A DNA stretch of 35,543 nucleotides, taken from contig NZ_JADEXY010000028.1 of assembly GCF_015206885.1 (NCBI RefSeq), positions 1 through 35,543 of the forward strand, read 5' to 3'. The DNA comes from Microcystis aeruginosa LEGE 91341. GTDB taxonomy: Bacteria > Cyanobacteriota > Cyanobacteriia > Cyanobacteriales > Microcystaceae. Position numbers and translations under genes: made by a program. Below, one piece after another: positions 24,290 through 34,508 of this stretch. The notes beneath the pieces were generated by a model. It ran no database searches. It was given only the letters and a program-made list of their open reading frames with translations, and had not been told where the DNA came from. Position 1 is the stretch's first letter, and every line of letters begins with the position of its first letter.

Positions 24290-24327
24290 GGGAATAAATA
24301 ATCAGTCTTTAATAACCAGATTTAGTC
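24290..24327. repeat. Dispersed ~38-base repeat, second copy
   Basis: The AATAAATAATCAGT..TTAATAAC..GATTTAGT stretch is shared, with few differences, with 15928-15965. It lies between the hairpin and adhE. Confidence 0.7.
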
Positions 24328-24459
24328 TTACCTAGTATTATTAGTATCCTATAATACCAATGCTTAGAAAACTATAAAGAAAATCCCAAGATTAGGCGAG
24401 TCCCTTGCCGAAAAACGCTATAGTGGCACAAAATGCCTAATTTTATCCACAAAATTGTT

Positions 24460-27126
24460 ATGACAGTTACCAATAGACAAGAGCTAGAAGAACTGATTCA
24501 ACAGGTAAAAAAAGCTCAACAACAATTTGCCAACTATAGTCAAGAACAAGTAGATCTTATCTTCAAAAAAGCCGCATTAGCAGCCAACAACGCTCGCATT
24601 CCTCTGGCTAAAATGGCCGTACAAGAGACAGAGATGGGAGTAATAGAGGATAAAGTGATTAAAAACCATTTTGCCTCAGAAATCATCTACAACAAATATA
24701 AACACAGCAAAACCTGCGGCATTATCGAAGAAGATAAATCCTTTGGATTGCAAAAAATCGCCGAACCCGTGGGCATTTTGGCGGGGATCGTACCGACCAC
24801 AAATCCCACCTCCACAGCCATTTTTAAAGCCCTAATTGCCCTGAAAACCCGCAACGGCATCATTTTTTCCCCCCATCCGCGAGCCAAAGACTGCACGATC
24901 GCGGCAGCCAAAATAGTCTTAGAAGCGGCCGTGAAAGCGGGCGCACCGGCCGGTATTATTGGTTGGATTGATCAGCCATCGGTGGAACTTTCCCAAGCAT
25001 TAATGCAACATCCCAGCATTAATTTAATCCTCGCTACCGGCGGTCCTGGTATGGTAAAAGCGGCCTATTCTTCGGGAAGACCTTCCCTAGGAGTTGGTGC
25101 CGGCAATACCCCCGCTTTAATTGACGAAACCGCGCACATAAAAATGGCCGTTTCCTCGATTATTCTCAGTAAAACCTTCGATAACGGCATGATTTGCGCC
25201 TCCGAACAATCGGTAATCGTTGTCGATAGCATCTATGAAGAAGTTCGACAGGAATTTATTGATCGCGGGGCCTATCTTCTTTCCCCTGAAGAAAGGGAAA
25301 AAGTCGTCGGGATTCTCCTAAAAGATGGTCATATCAACCCCGATATCGTCGGGCAACCGGTGGAAAAATTAGCCGCCATGGCTGGAATTTCTGTTCCCGA
25401 AGATACTAGGTTACTAATCGGAGAAGTGGAAAATATTGGCTTAGAGGAACCATTTTCCTACGAAAAACTCTCGCCAATTTTAGCCATGTACCGAGCGAAA
25501 GACTTTGAAGATGGGGTGAAAAAAGCCGAAAAACTGGTCTTATTTGCGGGTCGAGGTCATACGGCCGTGCTTTATACCGCACCCTCCAATCGTGAAAATA
25601 TTAAGCGCTTTGAAGACAACGTACAAACGGCCCGGGTATTAATTAATACCCCTTCCTCCCAGGGTGCGATTGGTGATATCTATAACTTCCGTCTCGATCC
25701 TAGTTTAACCCTCGGTTGTGGCACTTGGGGCGGTAATTCCATCAGCGAAAACGTCGAACCTACCCACCTATTAAATATTAAAACCGTAGCCGAGCGCCGG
25801 GAAAATATGCTTTGGTTCCGAGTACCACCAAAAGTATATTTTAAATACGGGTCATTACCCGTTGCTATTCGGGAATTAGCCGGCAAAAAACGGGCCTTTA
25901 TTGTCACCGATAAACCTCTTTTCGACCTAGGAGTTACCGCAACTTTACAGGAAATTTTAGAAGAAATCGGCATCACGGTTAATATCTTTTACGATGTGGA
26001 ACCCGATCCTTCCCTAGAAACCGTCGAACGGGGGTTAAATGTCATTAATACCTTCAATCCCGATGTCATTATCGCTATCGGTGGTGGTTCCCCCATGGAT
26101 GCCGCTAAAATCATGTGGCTACTCTACGAGCATCCAGAGATAGAATTCGAGAGCTTGGCCATGCGTTTTATGGATATCCGCAAACGAGTCTATGAATTGC
26201 CCCCTTTAGGCGAAAAAGCTCTGATGGTGTGTATTCCCACCACTTCGGGAACAGGATCAGAAGTGACTCCCTTCGCCGTCGTGACCGATCGCCGTAATAA
26301 TATTAAGTATCCTTTGGCAGATTATGCTCTAACTCCCAGCATGGCAATTGTCGATCCAGAATTAGTGCTGAATATGCCGAAAAAATTGACAGCCTACGGT
26401 GGAATTGACGCTTTAACTCACGCTCTTGAGTCCTACGTCTCGGTTTTAGCCTCAGAATACACTAATGCTCTTGCTCAAGATGCCATCCGACTGCTGTTTA
26501 AATACTTGCCCAGTTCCTATCATAACGGAGCTAAAGACCCGAAAGCGCGGGAAAAAGTCCATTACGCGGCGACAATGGCAGGAATGGCCTTCGCTAATGG
26601 CTTTTTAGGCATCTGTCACTCCATGGCCCACCAATTGGGGGCAATTTTCCATATTCCCCACGGTCTGGCCAATGCTTTGATGATTTCCCACGTCATCCTC
26701 TATAATGCCACCGATGCCCCCTTTAAACAGGCGACTTTCTCTCAGTACAAATATCCTAACGTAAAATGGCGCTATGCCAGGATCGCCCATTCCCTGGGAT
26801 TGGGGGGAGAAAGCGAGACCGAAAGTGTGGAAAGATTGGTATTAGCGATCGAATGTTTAAAACGGGAAATCGGTATTCCGGCCAGTATTAAAGAGGTAAT
26901 TCCCGAAACTGAAGCCGAATTTATGGCCAAATTAGACCATTTAGCTGAACAAGCTTTCGATGATCAGTGTACCGGAGCCAATCCCCGTTATCCCCTGATT
27001 GAGGACTTAAAAACCCTGTTAATCCAAGCTTATCACGGCAATTTGCCCCTAGAGGTGGCGGTAAATGGTCACGGTGATGTCAGTCTTGCCGATTTGAAGT
27101 TAGATCCGCAACCCTTGAGCTTGTAG
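24460..27126 (+). CDS. adhE: Bifunctional acetaldehyde-CoA / alcohol dehydrogenase
   Basis: AdhE reduces acetyl-CoA to acetaldehyde and then ethanol, regenerating NAD+ in dark fermentation. I chose the ATG at 24460 (888 residues), because AdhE proteins start M-x-VT....L and the nine residues added by the ATG at 24433 look unrelated. The N-terminal aldehyde dehydrogenase domain (about 1-440) has GIVPTTNPTS, ATGGPGMVKAAY and the catalytic Cys in FDNGMICASEQS. The C-terminal iron-dependent ADH domain has GGGSPMDAAKIMW, PTTSGTGSEVTPFAV and the iron-binding HSMAHQLGAIFHIPHGLANA. It has both domains intact. It is monocistronic, with a terminator at 27185, and may help survival at night or in scums. 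Confidence 0.97.
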   Translation: MTVTNRQELEELIQQVKKAQQQFANYSQEQVDLIFKKAALAANNARIPLAKMAVQETEMGVIEDKVIKNHFASEIIYNKYKHSKTCGIIEEDKSFGLQKIAEPVGILAGIVPTTNPTSTAIFKALIALKTRNGIIFSPHPRAKDCTIAAAKIVLEAAVKAGAPAGIIGWIDQPSVELSQALMQHPSINLILATGGPGMVKAAYSSGRPSLGVGAGNTPALIDETAHIKMAVSSIILSKTFDNGMICASEQSVIVVDSIYEEVRQEFIDRGAYLLSPEEREKVVGILLKDGHINPDIVGQPVEKLAAMAGISVPEDTRLLIGEVENIGLEEPFSYEKLSPILAMYRAKDFEDGVKKAEKLVLFAGRGHTAVLYTAPSNRENIKRFEDNVQTARVLINTPSSQGAIGDIYNFRLDPSLTLGCGTWGGNSISENVEPTHLLNIKTVAERRENMLWFRVPPKVYFKYGSLPVAIRELAGKKRAFIVTDKPLFDLGVTATLQEILEEIGITVNIFYDVEPDPSLETVERGLNVINTFNPDVIIAIGGGSPMDAAKIMWLLYEHPEIEFESLAMRFMDIRKRVYELPPLGEKALMVCIPTTSGTGSEVTPFAVVTDRRNNIKYPLADYALTPSMAIVDPELVLNMPKKLTAYGGIDALTHALESYVSVLASEYTNALAQDAIRLLFKYLPSSYHNGAKDPKAREKVHYAATMAGMAFANGFLGICHSMAHQLGAIFHIPHGLANALMISHVILYNATDAPFKQATFSQYKYPNVKWRYARIAHSLGLGGESETESVERLVLAIECLKREIGIPASIKEVIPETEAEFMAKLDHLAEQAFDDQCTGANPRYPLIEDLKTLLIQAYHGNLPLEVAVNGHGDVSLADLKLDPQPLSL

Positions 27127-27184
27127 AGATCGATTTTGCCTTTGATCCCCCCTACCCCCCTTAATCAGGGGAATATCTCCCCTA

Positions 27185-27207
27185 CCCCCCTTAATAAGGG
27201 GGGTTTT
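27185..27207 (+). terminator. Rho-independent terminator of adhE
   Basis: CCCCCCTT - AAT - AAGGGGGG followed by TTTT, an eight-base perfect stem 58 bases past the adhE stop. Another CCCCCCTT block just upstream (27144-27160) resembles the 24032 tandem repeat unit. gloB converges from the other side. Confidence 0.75.
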
Positions 27208-27241
27208 GACAGTTTTTAACACCTACCTACTTAGCTACCAC

Positions 27242-28015
27242 TTAAAAATTATCTTTTTTCCCCCGCAGCCGTGCAAACACTTGTACTGGTTCATTGCTAT
27301 CCATGGTCATGGCCAAAGCGGGACTATCCCAACGCAAAAAAGGATTAGTCAGCTTTTCCGTCCCCAAAATTGCCGGAATCGTGGGAATATCTTTAGCGCG
27401 ATTTTTCTCCACTTCCCGATAACGCTGCTGCAGAGCGGCATTATTAGGGTCAACTGTCAAGGCAAACTTTAAATTATTTAACGTATATTCATGAGCGCAC
27501 CAAACCCTAGTCTGGTCAGGTAGCGATCGCAATTTAGTTAAAGAAGCCACCATTTGGCCCGGTGTTCCCTCAAATAAACGACCACAACCCCCGGAAAACA
27601 GGGTATCACCACAGAATAACTCGCCGTAATCTCCGGGGTTAACTGGGGGAAAATAATAGGCAATATGAGCGCGAGTGTGGCCGGGAACAAAGAAAACCTC
27701 GGCCGAGCGACCAGCAAATTCCACCCGGTCCCCCTCCTCTAAAAACATTTGCTGCCCCGGAATGCGACCGCGATCCTCCTTTCCCCCATAAACGCAAAGA
27801 TGGGGATAACGATTAATTAAAGCCTGATTAGCCCCCACATGGTCGCCGTGGTGATGGGTATTGAAAATAGCGACTAAATCCACCTGCAAAGCCTCTAATC
27901 GCCTGAAAACGGGTTCAGGTTCTGCCGGATCCACCACGGCCGCGATTTTTTGCGCTCGATCGTAGAGGAGGAAAATATAATTATCGGAAAGGGCATTAAG
28001 ACGTTCGATCTCCAT
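27242..28015 (-). CDS. gloB: Hydroxyacylglutathione hydrolase (glyoxalase II)
   Basis: Hydrolyses S-lactoylglutathione to D-lactate and glutathione, the second step of methylglyoxal detoxification. It is a 257-residue metallo-beta-lactamase fold protein with the dinuclear metal motif [11 protein letters not shown] (about residues 53-63), [11 protein letters not shown] with a metal His (about 112), and [17 protein letters not shown] with the bridging Asp (about 135). The C-terminal glyoxalase II helical domain has [13 protein letters not shown] and ends LRGKKDNF. It follows the deacetylase/glycosidase gene by 45 bases on the same strand and converges on adhE. Confidence 0.95.
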   Translation of the reverse strand: MEIERLNALSDNYIFLLYDRAQKIAAVVDPAEPEPVFRRLEALQVDLVAIFNTHHHGDHVGANQALINRYPHLCVYGGKEDRGRIPGQQMFLEEGDRVEFAGRSAEVFFVPGHTRAHIAYYFPPVNPGDYGELFCGDTLFSGGCGRLFEGTPGQMVASLTKLRSLPDQTRVWCAHEYTLNNLKFALTVDPNNAALQQRYREVEKNRAKDIPTIPAILGTEKLTNPFLRWDSPALAMTMDSNEPVQVFARLRGKKDNF

Positions 28016-28060
28016 GGTAGAATCTTGGGCTAAAGTTTAACTCGATCATATAGTGCTAAC

Positions 28061-30010
28061 CTAACTCCCCGCAGGACAGGAATCGGCGAAAATTACGCAG
28101 GGAATCCCCACATGATTAATGGGAACAATATAGGTTTCTGTGGGGGGAAATAAAGCGACAACGTGGGGAACGGGACGGGGAGTATAATGCACTTGCGATT
28201 GACCTTGATAAGCGAGGGAGGTGCTTGCTCCCGAGTCTAACATCACTGCGTCCCGAAAACCTGCCTGTACTAATAATTCTCCCAAAGACATGGAATCGAT
28301 CGGCTCTCGGGAAACCCCGATTACTGGCTGTCCTGCCTGATTAATCCCCCAAAAAGCCCGGTGACGCAGGGCATCAAAACCGTAAAGTGTACCAAAGGAT
28401 TCTCGCGATTGTGGTTGTCCATCTTTGACTAACCAAGCGGCCGCGACAAAAGCATCCGTAACCTTGAGATCATCTCCGGCCTCCGCTGCGATTCCTTCTA
28501 GGGTATTATGACGGACAGGATCAAAGGGAAGATAACGCACCCATCGATCGGTAATGATTACTAAAGGACGACCCTCTAACTTGTCGATTTCTCCCTCATA
28601 TCCCGGGATAAAGCCGCCATTTTGGCTTAAAACCGGCCCGATCATCTGATTTGAGTCCAATTCCTTGAGAGAGAAAAAACCGCCGTCCACGGCTGCGATC
28701 GCTTCTGTACTGGCGATAATTTCCTCCACTTGATAACGACTATCAGCGTGGATGGTTTTGGGAATCCCGCCACTAATTAATACAAGTGTATTAGTCAGAA
28801 ATTCCACTTCCCGTTTTTGGATGGTGGTGGCAAAGTTAAAACCGCCATCGGTACGGGGTAAGGGATCACCCCCCCAAGCTTGCGGTACAACTTCTCGCGT
28901 GCGCGATTGCCCAAAGCGTCCAATCGTGAGTAAATTGGGGGATTGTCCAGCAAAATGCTCATCGAGGTCATTCATCGATAAAGCCGCCCGATAACCCGCT
29001 TTTTTGACGAATTCCTTCACTCGATCATCCGCCTTCCCTTCCGGATAGGTGAAATAATTGATCGGAATGCCCAATTCTTTTTCTAAGATTTGTTTCGATT
29101 GCTTGACTTCCTGCTCCAAATCTGCATCGGACAATAATCTTAAATCCCGGGGATGACTAACACTATGGGAGACAATTTGGACTAGAGGATCGGCGGCCAT
29201 TTCCCGGAGTTGTTGCCAAGTGACACTGGTTCTGCCAGTTTTTTGAGCCATTTTATTGATATAAATCGAGAAAACAGCAGGATAGTTATATTTTCTCAAT
29301 AAAGGATAGACATACTGGTAATGTCCCCCATAACCATCATCAAAAGTCAATAAAACCGGTTTAGCGGGAAGGGGGATCCCTGTCCGCAGATGGGAAATTA
29401 ACCAATCGATACTGATCGGAGTTGCCCCGATTTCCTGCAAAAATTGAAAATGTGCCTCTAATTCGGCGGGAGTAACGTCAAAAAATACCTCTTTTTTTGG
29501 TAAAATGTCGTGATACATTAAAATCGGGACTTTTGTCCCTTGAGCGCGGGGATGAATTTCCGGCCAGGGTGCTAATTCGATCGCTGTTGCCGAGTTATTT
29601 TGCCAATTATCGAGACTAATATCGTTTTTTTGGAGAGATAGGGGAAGAATCACTCGATCGGAGAGGTTTTTATAGGTTTTACAATCAAAAATTCTCGATA
29701 TATCCTTAAAAGAACTATTTTCTAGAACATAATCCGCGCATTCTGGTTGAAACTCCCTAAAAGGTGCGGGAATATAATCACCCCCCACCAGAGCATTAGA
29801 ACGAGGATAGAGAGAAATTGCCCAAATAATCAGACAAACGACGATAAATGCCAAAAATCCGTATAGGGGAAACAAGGGAAACGAAGATTTTTGCCGAGCT
29901 TGCCAACGCATAGGATTAAGTAATAAAGTAAAAAGTAAAAAAGAAATTGAGATTTGCGCTAGTACCTTGACTAACAAGCTGAGTTTCCCTATAATCCGTT
30001 CCCTTGTCAA
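28061..30010 (-). CDS. Polysaccharide deacetylase fused to phosphodiester glycosidase (NAGPA) domain
   Basis: About 649 residues. Two membrane helices (about 13-33 and 44-65) anchor it, facing the periplasm. Next comes a NodB deacetylase domain (about 165-365): LMYHDILP, LLTFDDGYGGH with the catalytic/metal Asp pair, SHSVSHPRDLR with zinc histidines, and TYPEGKADD. The last 250 residues match the phosphodiester glycosidase family (NAGPA, DUF2233): AAVDGGFFSL, RVTDRW-like strands, GVSREPIDSMSLGEL and AVMLDSGASTSLAYQG. The pairing suggests remodelling of exopolysaccharide or envelope glycan. The start is uncertain: the frame opens at TTG (30010), with no in-frame ATG before the second helix. 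Confidence 0.87.
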   Translation of the reverse strand: MTRERIIGKLSLLVKVLAQISISFLLFTLLLNPMRWQARQKSSFPLFPLYGFLAFIVVCLIIWAISLYPRSNALVGGDYIPAPFREFQPECADYVLENSSFKDISRIFDCKTYKNLSDRVILPLSLQKNDISLDNWQNNSATAIELAPWPEIHPRAQGTKVPILMYHDILPKKEVFFDVTPAELEAHFQFLQEIGATPISIDWLISHLRTGIPLPAKPVLLTFDDGYGGHYQYVYPLLRKYNYPAVFSIYINKMAQKTGRTSVTWQQLREMAADPLVQIVSHSVSHPRDLRLLSDADLEQEVKQSKQILEKELGIPINYFTYPEGKADDRVKEFVKKAGYRAALSMNDLDEHFAGQSPNLLTIGRFGQSRTREVVPQAWGGDPLPRTDGGFNFATTIQKREVEFLTNTLVLISGGIPKTIHADSRYQVEEIIASTEAIAAVDGGFFSLKELDSNQMIGPVLSQNGGFIPGYEGEIDKLEGRPLVIITDRWVRYLPFDPVRHNTLEGIAAEAGDDLKVTDAFVAAAWLVKDGQPQSRESFGTLYGFDALRHRAFWGINQAGQPVIGVSREPIDSMSLGELLVQAGFRDAVMLDSGASTSLAYQGQSQVHYTPRPVPHVVALFPPTETYIVPINHVGIPCVIFADSCPAGS

Positions 30011-31506
<1,496 letters not shown>

Positions 31507-31529
31507 TTTATTAGTAAATGATAAGTTGA

Positions 31530-31561
31530 GGATGGGTTACTTGCCCATCCTTTCCCTTTTT
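31530..31561 (+). terminator. Rho-independent terminator of sqdB
   Basis: GGATGGG (31530-31536), loop TTACTTG, CCCATCC (31544-31550), then TTTCCCTTTTT. The perfect seven-base stem and T-rich tail lie 24 bases after the sqdB stop. The LTXXQ gene converges from the right. Confidence 0.9.
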
Positions 31562-31607
31562 CTAATGTATCTGAATCAAACTCGATCTTAATCCGAACTG
31601 ATGGGAA

Positions 31608-32108
31608 TTATTGTCGTCCACGATTGCGGGAATTAGCGCGACGTTCCTGCATTAACTGGGAAAATTCCGTTCTTTGAGCGGGAGTTAACACTTGACGAAT
31701 TTCCAAAAAACTTTCAAATTGCAGGTTACTGATTTCTTGGCGATTCCGAGAGACTTGCTGATGTTTAGAACGGATATCTCGATCGGAGGCATTATTCGAT
31801 AATAAACTATTTAATTCTTGTTCGTTGCTTCTCAGGGTTTCTCGCAACTTTTTGGTTTTTTCCTGATATTTCTGACGAATAGCGGCAACTTTCGACTTTT
31901 GCTCATCGGTAAGGTTCAATTGTTCAATTAGTCTTTCTCTAGAATTATCCATCCCACGGGGACGATTTTCAGGACGCTGGGGAGAGCTAGTTTGAGCAAT
32001 AAATAGACCATCTTGGGGATAGGATAGCACAGTGGCACTTGGGGCCAAGTTAACGGCCAGAGTTAAAGCCATGGTTGTGCCGAGAATCGAGACAGTAGAA
32101 AAGTACAT
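31608..32108 (-). CDS. Periplasmic LTXXQ (Spy/CpxP/CnrX-like) protein
   Basis: About 166 residues from the ATG at 32108; a TTG at 32123 is the other choice. A signal peptide (hydrophobic residues about 4-27) is followed by a helical, charged domain. The two LTxxQ-type signatures are LTDEQKSKVAAI and LTPAQRTEFSQL, separated by a long Glu/Gln/Arg-rich helix pair, as in Spy, CpxP, ZraP and the metal sensor CnrX. Spy-type proteins act as periplasmic chaperones; CnrX-type ones sense metals and control an ECF sigma/anti-sigma pair. It is the third gene after the sigma and anti-sigma genes, so a sensor role is plausible. There is no His/Met-rich metal patch. Confidence 0.82.
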   Translation of the reverse strand: MYFSTVSILGTTMALTLAVNLAPSATVLSYPQDGLFIAQTSSPQRPENRPRGMDNSRERLIEQLNLTDEQKSKVAAIRQKYQEKTKKLRETLRSNEQELNSLLSNNASDRDIRSKHQQVSRNRQEISNLQFESFLEIRQVLTPAQRTEFSQLMQERRANSRNRGRQ

Positions 32109-32128
32109 AATTGACCTTGACAAACAAA

Positions 32129-32506
32129 TTAAGGATTATAGGTAGAATAGGTGAGTTGAGGCTCGTTTAAGCTCATCCAAGGGGAACTATAAACGCTAGA
32201 AGCAGCAATCGGTGAAGCGATGCTATGGTTCCAACTTTCCACTAAAAAAGCTTCTAATTGCTCGTCGGAAATTTGGCTCAGTTGTGGATGAGGATCGGAC
32301 CAACGAGAGGAAGCAAAAATCAGCAGAGATAAGGCAGTAATACCAGTGATCAACCCCAATAAAGGCAGGGATTTTGGGAAATTTACTGGCTTTTCTTCCC
32401 TAATCATTTGCATTAACTGTTTTTCTTCATCTATCATCGGTTGAGGTGGCAGCGATGGACGATAGCGACGCAGAAAATCAACCACTTTGTCATCTTCTGG
32501 GGACAT
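32129..32506 (-). CDS. Putative membrane anti-sigma factor
   Basis: A 125-residue single-pass protein. The cytoplasmic N-terminal ~45 residues (DDKVVDFLRRYRPSLPP, then EEKQLMQMIREEKP) would bind the sigma factor. One membrane helix follows (about 47-66), then a ~58-residue periplasmic tail without cysteines. The ATG overlaps the sigma stop by one base (TAATG at 32504-32508), a strong sign of translational coupling. I see no zinc-binding HxxxCxxC motif, so it is not a ZAS-type anti-sigma. The call rests mainly on position and topology, since the sequence does not match a family I know. Confidence 0.7.
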   Translation of the reverse strand: MSPEDDKVVDFLRRYRPSLPPQPMIDEEKQLMQMIREEKPVNFPKSLPLLGLITGITALSLLIFASSRWSDPHPQLSQISDEQLEAFLVESWNHSIASPIAASSVYSSPWMSLNEPQLTYSTYNP

Positions 32507-33090
32507 TAGAGAACTCCTTGTTTTTGCAAAAATTGACCCATGGTTTTACGCGCATAATGAAGACGTGATTTCACCGTACCGAGGGGAATTTCTAAGATGT
32601 GAGCGATTTCCTTTTGGGGTAAGTCCTCTAGATCGTGAAGGACAAGGACAGCGCGATGTTCTAAACTGAGAATTTCTAACCCTTGTCGGACCACTTCCTC
32701 ATAATGCAGTTGCATCAAATCGGGACTATCTTGGGGACGGGATTCGCTATCAAGGGAGTTTTCCTCATCAGTACTTTTGGCCATCCTCATTTGTCTTTTG
32801 GCTAATTGTCGCCGACCATCGATCGCCACATTCCAGGTGATCCGATAAACCCAAGTGGAAAAGTATTCAGGTGAACGCAATTTCGGCAACCCGTGCCACA
32901 CTCTTAAAAATACCTCTTGGACAAAATCCTCTAGGAATTCCTGTCCACAGAGTTGATAGAGAGTAGAGCGGATTTTTGGTTGATAAAGACGGTAAAGGTG
33001 ACGAAAAGCACCCCTATCACCCCTTTGACATTTTACAATTAACTCTCGATCGCTCACACTTGTTTGCTTATCGGTTATCACCTCGATCAT
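32506..33090 (-). CDS. ECF-type sigma-70 factor
   Basis: A 194-residue group 4 (extracytoplasmic function) sigma factor from the ATG at 33090; a GTG three codons upstream is possible. Region 2 (about 23-95) shows GAFRHLYRLYQPKIR, FLEDFVQEVFLRVW and the -10-recognising YFSTWVYRITWNVAIDGRRQ. Region 4 (about 130-185) shows LSLEHRAVLVLHDLEDLPQKEIA and the helix-turn-helix LEIPLGTVKSRLHYARKTM. There is no region 1 or 3. It heads a three-gene operon with the membrane anti-sigma and LTXXQ genes, so it probably responds to envelope or metal stress, and such factors often activate their own operon. Confidence 0.93.
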   Translation of the reverse strand: MIEVITDKQTSVSDRELIVKCQRGDRGAFRHLYRLYQPKIRSTLYQLCGQEFLEDFVQEVFLRVWHGLPKLRSPEYFSTWVYRITWNVAIDGRRQLAKRQMRMAKSTDEENSLDSESRPQDSPDLMQLHYEEVVRQGLEILSLEHRAVLVLHDLEDLPQKEIAHILEIPLGTVKSRLHYARKTMGQFLQKQGVL

Positions 33091-33150
33091 TCCCCTCACC
33101 CCTAGCTACTTGTCCCTTTAGACTAGGGGGTGTCAAGAATGGTTCATAAC

Positions 33151-33187
33151 CAGTTATCAGTTATCAGTTATCAGTTATCAGTGATTC
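33151..33187. repeat. Heptanucleotide tandem repeat (CAGTTAT)x5
   Basis: Four to five copies of the TTATCAG/CAGTTAT unit immediately before the putative MITE at 33191. Same family as 19141 and 30029. Confidence 0.9.
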
Positions 33188-33190
33188 AGT

Positions 33191-33286
33191 TATAGCGGTT
33201 TTCACAGAGGTGAGTCCCGATTGAAACGCTGAAACGCCTATCTATCAAGGGATTTACTATACCTCATTAGACTGAAAACCGTTATA
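33191..33286. mobile_element. Putative 96-base MITE
   Basis: Terminal inverted repeats TATAGCGGTTTTCA (33191-33204) and TGAAAACCGTTATA (33273-33286) match at 13 of 14 positions. There is no coding capacity between them. It lies between two heptamer arrays in the gap before the sigma operon. Without other copies to compare, the ends are provisional. Confidence 0.65.
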
Positions 33287-33327
33287 TAATTCATAATTCA
33301 TAATTCATAATTCATAATTCATAATTC
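33286..33327. repeat. Heptanucleotide tandem repeat (ATAATTC)x6
   Basis: Six perfect copies of ATAATTC, beginning at the right end of the putative MITE and ending 12 bases before the glycosyltransferase stop. Confidence 0.95.
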
Positions 33328-33338
33328 TCACTTCCCCA

Positions 33339-34508
33339 TCACCGAGGGAGTAATTGTTGATAGAAATCCAATTGTTTTTGAGCGAGGGCTTTATTAGTAT
33401 AATTGGTCATTACTCTCTGATAACCCCTCTGGCCTAATTCTTGAGCGAAACTGGGATTATCTAAGAGAGTTTGTATAGATTTAGCCAGTGCTTCCCCATC
33501 TTTTTCGGGAAAAATTAACCCCGTATCAGCAATAACAAAGGGGATTTCTCCTGAATCAGAACCAATAACAGGAACCTCACAGGCCATAGCTTCAATTAAA
33601 ACATGACCGAATTGTTCTTTCCAACCGACGGCCGTTAAAGTTTTGACCTGATAGGTGATTTCTGAAGGCAAAACCAAAGTGTTCATCAGGTTAATATAAT
33701 TAACTACTTGATCGTGGGGAACACTTTCCACTATCATCAAGCGATCGCTTATTCCTGCGGCTGTAGCTTCGCTGACTATTTTATCTTTCAGGATGCCCCG
33801 ACCTAAGAGTAATAACTTCCACTTACCTGTTAATTTAGTTACAGCTTTAATCAGGGTTAGAATGCCTTTTTCTTCCACAAAACGACCGACAAAACCAATC
33901 ACAAATTCATCGGGTTCAATGCCTAAAGAGCGGGCTAAATTGGGTTGCTTGCTGGGGGAAAAAAGAACTTCATCCACTCCTAATTGTGGTAAAACGGTGT
34001 ATTTACCCCTGTAACCCCGTTCTTTTAAAACATCTACTCCGTCCTGATTACCAGCGATTAAACCATCGGTATTTTTCAGGTTATAAGCTTCTAACCAAGA
34101 GATGGGAAATTTAGGAGTATAGGGAAGATTCCACCAAGTAAAAAATACATTTTTAGCCCGGAGATTTAAGAGACGATTCAGAGTGATAAATTGGGCATAA
34201 GCGAGAGATTTAGAACCCTGTTCCACCTGAATAATATCGGGTCTAAATTTTTGCAATAAAGGAATTATATCAATGCCAAAAGTTAATAAAGATTGGTTAT
34301 TCTGGCTAAAATTAGGGATAGGAATGACTCGGAAATTATCAGCTATTTTCGGTTGACTTTCAATGATTTTATTTTGGACTCCTCCCGGTTGCCAACGTTG
34401 GGGAACAACAATAGTAACCTCAATATTGGGATTTAATTTTGTCAGGGCGCGCAATTTCTCACAGTTGAGATCAACGACATAGGTATGACTAGCGACTAAA
34501 ATTCTCAT
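33339..34508 (-). CDS. Glycosyltransferase family 4
   Basis: A 389-residue GT-B-fold sugar transferase. The N-terminal domain starts MRILVASHTYVVDLN, with VEQGSKSLAYAQF and LIAGNQDGVDVLKERGYRG. The C-terminal nucleotide-sugar domain has IGFVGRFVEEKGILTLIKA (about 209-227), LLLLGRGILKD, VPHDQVVNYINLMNTLVLPS and the EX7E-type motif FGHVLIEAMACEVPVIGSDSGEIP. It retains the acceptor-handling and donor-binding motifs, so it should be active, probably in exopolysaccharide or O-antigen assembly. It overlaps the family 2 gene by four bases and is its downstream partner. Confidence 0.92.
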   Translation of the reverse strand: MRILVASHTYVVDLNCEKLRALTKLNPNIEVTIVVPQRWQPGGVQNKIIESQPKIADNFRVIPIPNFSQNNQSLLTFGIDIIPLLQKFRPDIIQVEQGSKSLAYAQFITLNRLLNLRAKNVFFTWWNLPYTPKFPISWLEAYNLKNTDGLIAGNQDGVDVLKERGYRGKYTVLPQLGVDEVLFSPSKQPNLARSLGIEPDEFVIGFVGRFVEEKGILTLIKAVTKLTGKWKLLLLGRGILKDKIVSEATAAGISDRLMIVESVPHDQVVNYINLMNTLVLPSEITYQVKTLTAVGWKEQFGHVLIEAMACEVPVIGSDSGEIPFVIADTGLIFPEKDGEALAKSIQTLLDNPSFAQELGQRGYQRVMTNYTNKALAQKQLDFYQQLLPR

